From Candidatus Martarchaeota archaeon (GTDB lineage Archaea; Micrarchaeota; Micrarchaeia; Micrarchaeales; CABMGC01), in the NCBI GenBank assembly GCA_023379075.1, contig JAMCSO010000044.1, forward strand, positions 1 to 8,609: a DNA stretch of 8,609 bases, given 5' to 3'. Positions 6,591-8,609 of the stretch are shown piece by piece. The stretch's first letter is position 1. Every line of letters starts with the position of its first letter. Below the pieces are notes generated by a model. That model did no database searches. It was not told where the DNA came from and saw only the letters and a list, made by a program, of their open reading frames with translations. Made by a program: the position numbers and the translations under genes.

Positions 6591-6730
6591 TTATTGGCGG
6601 TTGGCATAGTGGTAAACAATGAGAGAAGGCCAGAACCAAGAGAATGGATCTGCCAGTTGCAACTGAGCCACAGATGTCCAGCATCCTTTGTCTAATCAGA
6701 CTCTTGACTGATAAAGATCAAACGAAGAGC
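6591..6730. other. Spacer with no recognised gene; contains a perfect 12-base palindrome
   Basis: No start-bearing plausible reading frame fills this stretch on either strand. The sequence cagttgcaactg at 6654-6665 is a perfect palindrome, a possible site for a dimeric regulator. The segment from about 6595 has a tRNA-like A-box (TGGCATAGTGGTA), but no D stem or T arm can be folded, so it is not called as RNA. Confidence 0.4.
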
Positions 6731-6739
6731 CTATTTAAA
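6731..6739 (+). promoter_or_regulatory. Candidate TATA box for the arginine deiminase gene
   Basis: CTATTTAAAG is centred about 58 bases ahead of the ATG at 6794, predicting a start near 6760 and a leader of about 30 bases. The flanks agcct/aggct can pair around it as a 5-bp stem. An 8-base palindrome, ctacgtag, lies at the predicted start site (6761-6768). Confidence 0.4.
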
Positions 6740-6779
6740 GGCTTTGCTTTTTATTAGTATCTACGTAGCGGAATATCTT

Positions 6780-6783
6780 GAGG
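6780..6783 (+). promoter_or_regulatory. Ribosome-binding site supporting ATG 6794
   Basis: GAGG within TTGAGGATGTG is partly complementary to the 3' end of archaeal 16S rRNA and ends 10 bases before ATG 6794. It supports that ATG over the TTG directly before it (6791). With the TATA box upstream it suggests a leadered transcript, unlike several neighbours. Confidence 0.45.
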
Positions 6784-6793
6784 ATGTGTCTTG

Positions 6794-8092
6794 ATGGAAG
6801 GTCGCATAAGGGCGGAATGGGATACGCTAAAGAAGGTCATAGTACATAAGCCAGGGATCGAGATGTTCTTTGGTCTCCTTGATCCTCATGCATCTCTTTA
6901 TGAGAGAGCGTTCAGCCAGAATGCAGCACTTAAAGACCATGATAGATTAGTTTATGCGCTTCGCGAACAGTTCGGAGTCAAAGTTGAGTATCTTCTTGAG
7001 AATATCAAAAAGTATGGAGAGAGAGATGACAAAGCAAAGAAGGCCATAATAGATGCTGCGATTGAGAAGATAGATTTTGTAGGAGATTCTAAGGAATGTG
7101 AAGATGCACGGAAGGAACTTAAAGAGAATATAGATACTTATGACATAGATTATTTCCTTAATATAATTATGCTGATGCCAAGAATGGTACTTAGAGATAG
7201 CAAGGGCATTGAAGCAATACACATCAACGTGACAGAGAGAGATCCTCTCTCAAACCTATATTTTATGAGAGACCAGCAGGCAATAACAGATAAAGGAATC
7301 TTCCTTTCCAGAATGTCAAAGCCCCAGAGGAGAAACGAACCAGATCTCACAAAGATGCTCTGGAAGATGATGAAACTAAAAATAGTGCATGAGAGCACAA
7401 ACCCGGGAACATTCGAAGGAGGGGATTTCATGCCTATGAAGGAATTCGCACTTGTTGGAATGGGTGACAGGACTAACAGGCAAGGTGTTGAGCAGATGCT
7501 GAAGCATGGGCTTGGATTCGGAGAAGTTGGTATAGTACATCAGCCAGCTCACCCTCTGATGCCAGACAATGAGCTAGATCCGATGGTGAATATGCACCTT
7601 GATACTTATTTCAATGTTGCTGGAAGCGACATTGTCCTGGGCTCAGAGACCCTGCTAAAGAAGGCAGATGTTGAGGTTTATCAGAAAGAAGGATCATCTT
7701 ACACAAAATCAAAGAAGGTCATATCCCTGTTTGATTACATGAAAAGTAAGGGCTTTAGAATCATAAACCTCTCAACACTAGAGCAGCTTTCCTACGCTTC
7801 AAACTTCTTGTGCATTAGGGACCACTCCATACTCGCAGTAAATAGCGACAAGATAGTAAAGAGCGTTCTCAAAAACATAGAATATAAAGCCAGGTCAGAC
7901 AAAAGAAGATATGGGGCTTTATTCAGGCAGGCCAAGAAAGAATATCTAGAATTCAAAAGGTCTGGGCAGATATTTCCACATAAGAAAGATCTTTACCAGA
8001 GTGGTGTAGATATATACGCAGTCGATTTAAAAGATATAACAGGAGGCTATGGCGGAGCACACTGCATGACTGCAGCAATAGAGAGAAGGTAA
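6794..8092 (+). CDS. arcA: Arginine deiminase-family amidinohydrolase
   Basis: This 432-residue protein has the guanidine-modifying (ADI) fold, expected to hydrolyse L-arginine to citrulline and ammonia in the cytoplasm. The five-part signature is present in order: NLYFMRDQ with D160, TFEGGDF with E208, VGMGDRTN with R226, MHLDTYFN with H268 and D270, and near the C-terminus GGAHCMT with nucleophile C424. RRNEPDL at about 179-185 matches the conserved RR-x-E segment. Length is close to bacterial ArcA (about 400-420), slightly longer because of a Lys/Arg-rich stretch at about 352-395. The Gly-rich loop before the Cys (TGGYGG) lacks the Arg that bacterial ArcA uses there for the substrate carboxylate, so a related substrate is possible. 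No ornithine carbamoyltransferase or carbamate kinase gene is in view. ATG 6794 is preferred over the adjoining TTG. The symbol is by family. Confidence 0.85.
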   Translation: MEGRIRAEWDTLKKVIVHKPGIEMFFGLLDPHASLYERAFSQNAALKDHDRLVYALREQFGVKVEYLLENIKKYGERDDKAKKAIIDAAIEKIDFVGDSKECEDARKELKENIDTYDIDYFLNIIMLMPRMVLRDSKGIEAIHINVTERDPLSNLYFMRDQQAITDKGIFLSRMSKPQRRNEPDLTKMLWKMMKLKIVHESTNPGTFEGGDFMPMKEFALVGMGDRTNRQGVEQMLKHGLGFGEVGIVHQPAHPLMPDNELDPMVNMHLDTYFNVAGSDIVLGSETLLKKADVEVYQKEGSSYTKSKKVISLFDYMKSKGFRIINLSTLEQLSYASNFLCIRDHSILAVNSDKIVKSVLKNIEYKARSDKRRYGALFRQAKKEYLEFKRSGQIFPHKKDLYQSGVDIYAVDLKDITGGYGGAHCMTAAIERR

Positions 8093-8197
8093 GATTAGGT
8101 GAGATCAGAGAGATATACTTAGACTTCTTCGCAAAACAGCAACTAAAAAGAAAGCCGCAAAGAATCAAATAACCATAAAGAGAGAGAAGTTGGTTTT
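8093..8197. other. Short spacer, purine-rich, no confident feature
   Basis: About 105 bases between the deiminase stop and the next small gene. A TATA-like gatatactta lies at 8111-8120. Several frames stay open for 25-30 codons because the DNA is A-rich, but none has an ATG. Nothing firm can be called. Confidence 0.3.
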
Positions 8198-8392
8198 TTG
8201 AATAACGATTATGTTATCTATGATAACAGAACTGAGCAGAAGATAGCAGATGTTATCAAGAATCTGACAACGAAAGACGCTAAACGCATCGGATTATCGA
8301 AAATGCAGATGTTCAGGTTGAAGAAAAAGATAAAAGAAGGAAAGAAGATAGTGTTAAAGAAGAAAACGATGAAGAAACTAATGAGAATGTGA
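8198..8392 (+). CDS. Small basic helix-turn-helix-like protein, unassigned (TTG start or C-terminal remnant)
   Basis: The frame encodes 64 residues ending in TGA at 8390-8392. The first part (NNDYVIYDNRTEQKIADVIKN) is mixed. The second, from about 24, reads LTTKDAKRIGLSKMQMFRLK and continues into a Lys-rich tail, KKKIKEGKKIVLKKKTMKKL. The pattern T-x-x-DAKRIGLSK-x-x-x-F-x-LKKKIKEG looks like a small helix-turn-helix with a basic recognition helix, so nucleic-acid binding is plausible. The frame is open back to 8147 but has no ATG or GTG; TTG at 8198 is the only conventional start before M36. It may therefore be a genuine TTG-initiated gene or the tail of a decayed larger protein. A faint resemblance to the C-terminal tail of some archaeal Cas1 proteins is from memory only. 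It is followed 15 bases later by another small gene in the same frame. Confidence 0.5.
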   Translation: MNNDYVIYDNRTEQKIADVIKNLTTKDAKRIGLSKMQMFRLKKKIKEGKKIVLKKKTMKKLMRM

Positions 8393-8407
8393 TAGTATGA
8401 AAAACCT

Positions 8408-8566
8408 ATGCCAGAGATACGAAAAAAGGTTCTTGACGAATTATTTGGTGATTGGGAAGATTACAAACATCATTTCAATTCAATTGATCTCAAAGTGGCT
8501 ACATTAGAGAAACTTATCAATAGGACTATAAAAGAAACTTCGGAAAGGCTAGAAGAGAAAAAATAG
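8408..8566 (+). CDS. Small helical protein of 52 residues, function unknown
   Basis: ATG at 8408 to TAG at 8564-8566 encodes 52 residues starting MPEIRKKVLDELFGDWEDYK. The composition is protein-like: charged, with hydrophobics at helical spacing, W16 and a final stretch IDLKVATLEKLINRTIKE followed by TSERLEEKK that should form an amphipathic helix or short coiled coil. There is no signal peptide or membrane segment, so it is probably cytoplasmic. It follows the previous small gene after 15 bases in the same frame (TGA TAG between), which suggests co-transcription or one former gene split by stops. No strong ribosome-binding site precedes the ATG. I do not recognise the family. Its acidic/helical nature beside a basic HTH-like neighbour would fit a small pair of interacting proteins, but that is speculation. 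Confidence 0.5.
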   Translation: MPEIRKKVLDELFGDWEDYKHHFNSIDLKVATLEKLINRTIKETSERLEEKK

Positions 8567-8576
8567 CACCAAGCAA

Positions 8577-8589
8577 GGTTATAAAAAAC
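8577..8589 (+). promoter_or_regulatory. Candidate TATA box for a gene beyond the right edge
   Basis: GGTTATAAAAAAC is a good TATA match shortly after the stop of the last small gene. A transcript would start near the end of the window, so the gene it serves is out of view. Confidence 0.4.
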
Positions 8590-8609
8590 AGCCATTTTCA
8601 GAATTCCTC

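Noticed and set aside
6595..6672. tRNA-like stretch with A-box TGGCATAGTGGTA and possible acceptor pairing tggc/gcca
   Set aside because: The D stem does not pair beyond one or two bases, no T arm with a TTC-type loop is present and no convincing anticodon stem can be drawn.
6610..6700. Possible C/D-box guide RNA (CTGA elements at 6663 and 6709)
   Set aside because: No acceptable RTGATGA C box is found at the right distance on either strand, and terminal pairing is absent.
3638..6767. Shared heptamer tctacgt upstream of both STT3 (3638) and the deiminase (6760)
   Set aside because: Seven bases in two AT-rich upstream regions can easily match by chance, and the spacing to the start codons differs.
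8095..8172. Open frame reading GEIREIYLDFFAKQQ, reminiscent of an alanyl-tRNA synthetase segment
   Set aside because: Only about 25 codons, no start codon, and the DNA is A-rich so three frames are open at once; the similarity is most likely chance.
1..8609. CRISPR array, insertion sequence or direct-repeat structure
   Set aside because: No regularly spaced direct repeats, transposase motifs or flanking target-site duplications were seen on reading through the window.

Overview
The window reads as a piece of a small-genome archaeon, probably of the DPANN superphylum and possibly Micrarchaeota-like. It carries an archaeal-type clamp-loader large subunit, the C-terminal end of an archaeal-style PheT, an AglB/STT3-type oligosaccharyltransferase, AT-rich TATA boxes about 25 bases ahead of several ATGs (leaderless-style expression), and compact gene spacing. 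The lineage is inferred from gene style only; there is no rRNA here to test it.

Layout. Bases 3-212 (+) are the last 69 codons of pheT. It meets the RFC large-subunit gene tail to tail with a single base between their stop codons. On the minus strand, read right to left, lie a sugar-1-phosphate nucleotidyltransferase (start best at 3439), a small beta-rich conserved protein (start best at 2650), a single-pass protein with 11 N-glycosylation sequons, and rfcL. Gaps are 39, 61 and 57 bases, and each gene has its own TATA-like element. An AT-rich divergent promoter region (3440-3651) separates this block from the plus-strand STT3 gene (3652-6546). A roughly 250-base spacer with a terminator-like element and a TATA box leads to an arginine deiminase-family gene (6794-8092). 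The window ends with two tiny unassigned genes (8198-8392 and 8408-8566) and a probable promoter for a gene beyond the edge.

How they may work together. The central block looks partly devoted to the cell surface. The nucleotidyltransferase could make nucleotide-sugar, STT3 transfers lipid-linked glycan to Asn in N-X-S/T, and the single-pass protein is an obvious candidate acceptor. The deiminase would feed arginine breakdown, but no arcB or arcC partner is visible. pheT and rfcL are housekeeping genes for translation and replication.

I found no CRISPR array, transposon, tRNA or rRNA and no clear defence system. The points most worth a second look are: a 22-bp perfect inverted repeat (28 paired bases in all) that starts at base 1; departures from classic motifs in STT3 (an extra N-terminal membrane module and a changed second acidic motif); the absence of an expected substrate-binding arginine near the catalytic Cys of the deiminase; and the unassigned small-gene pair at the right end.
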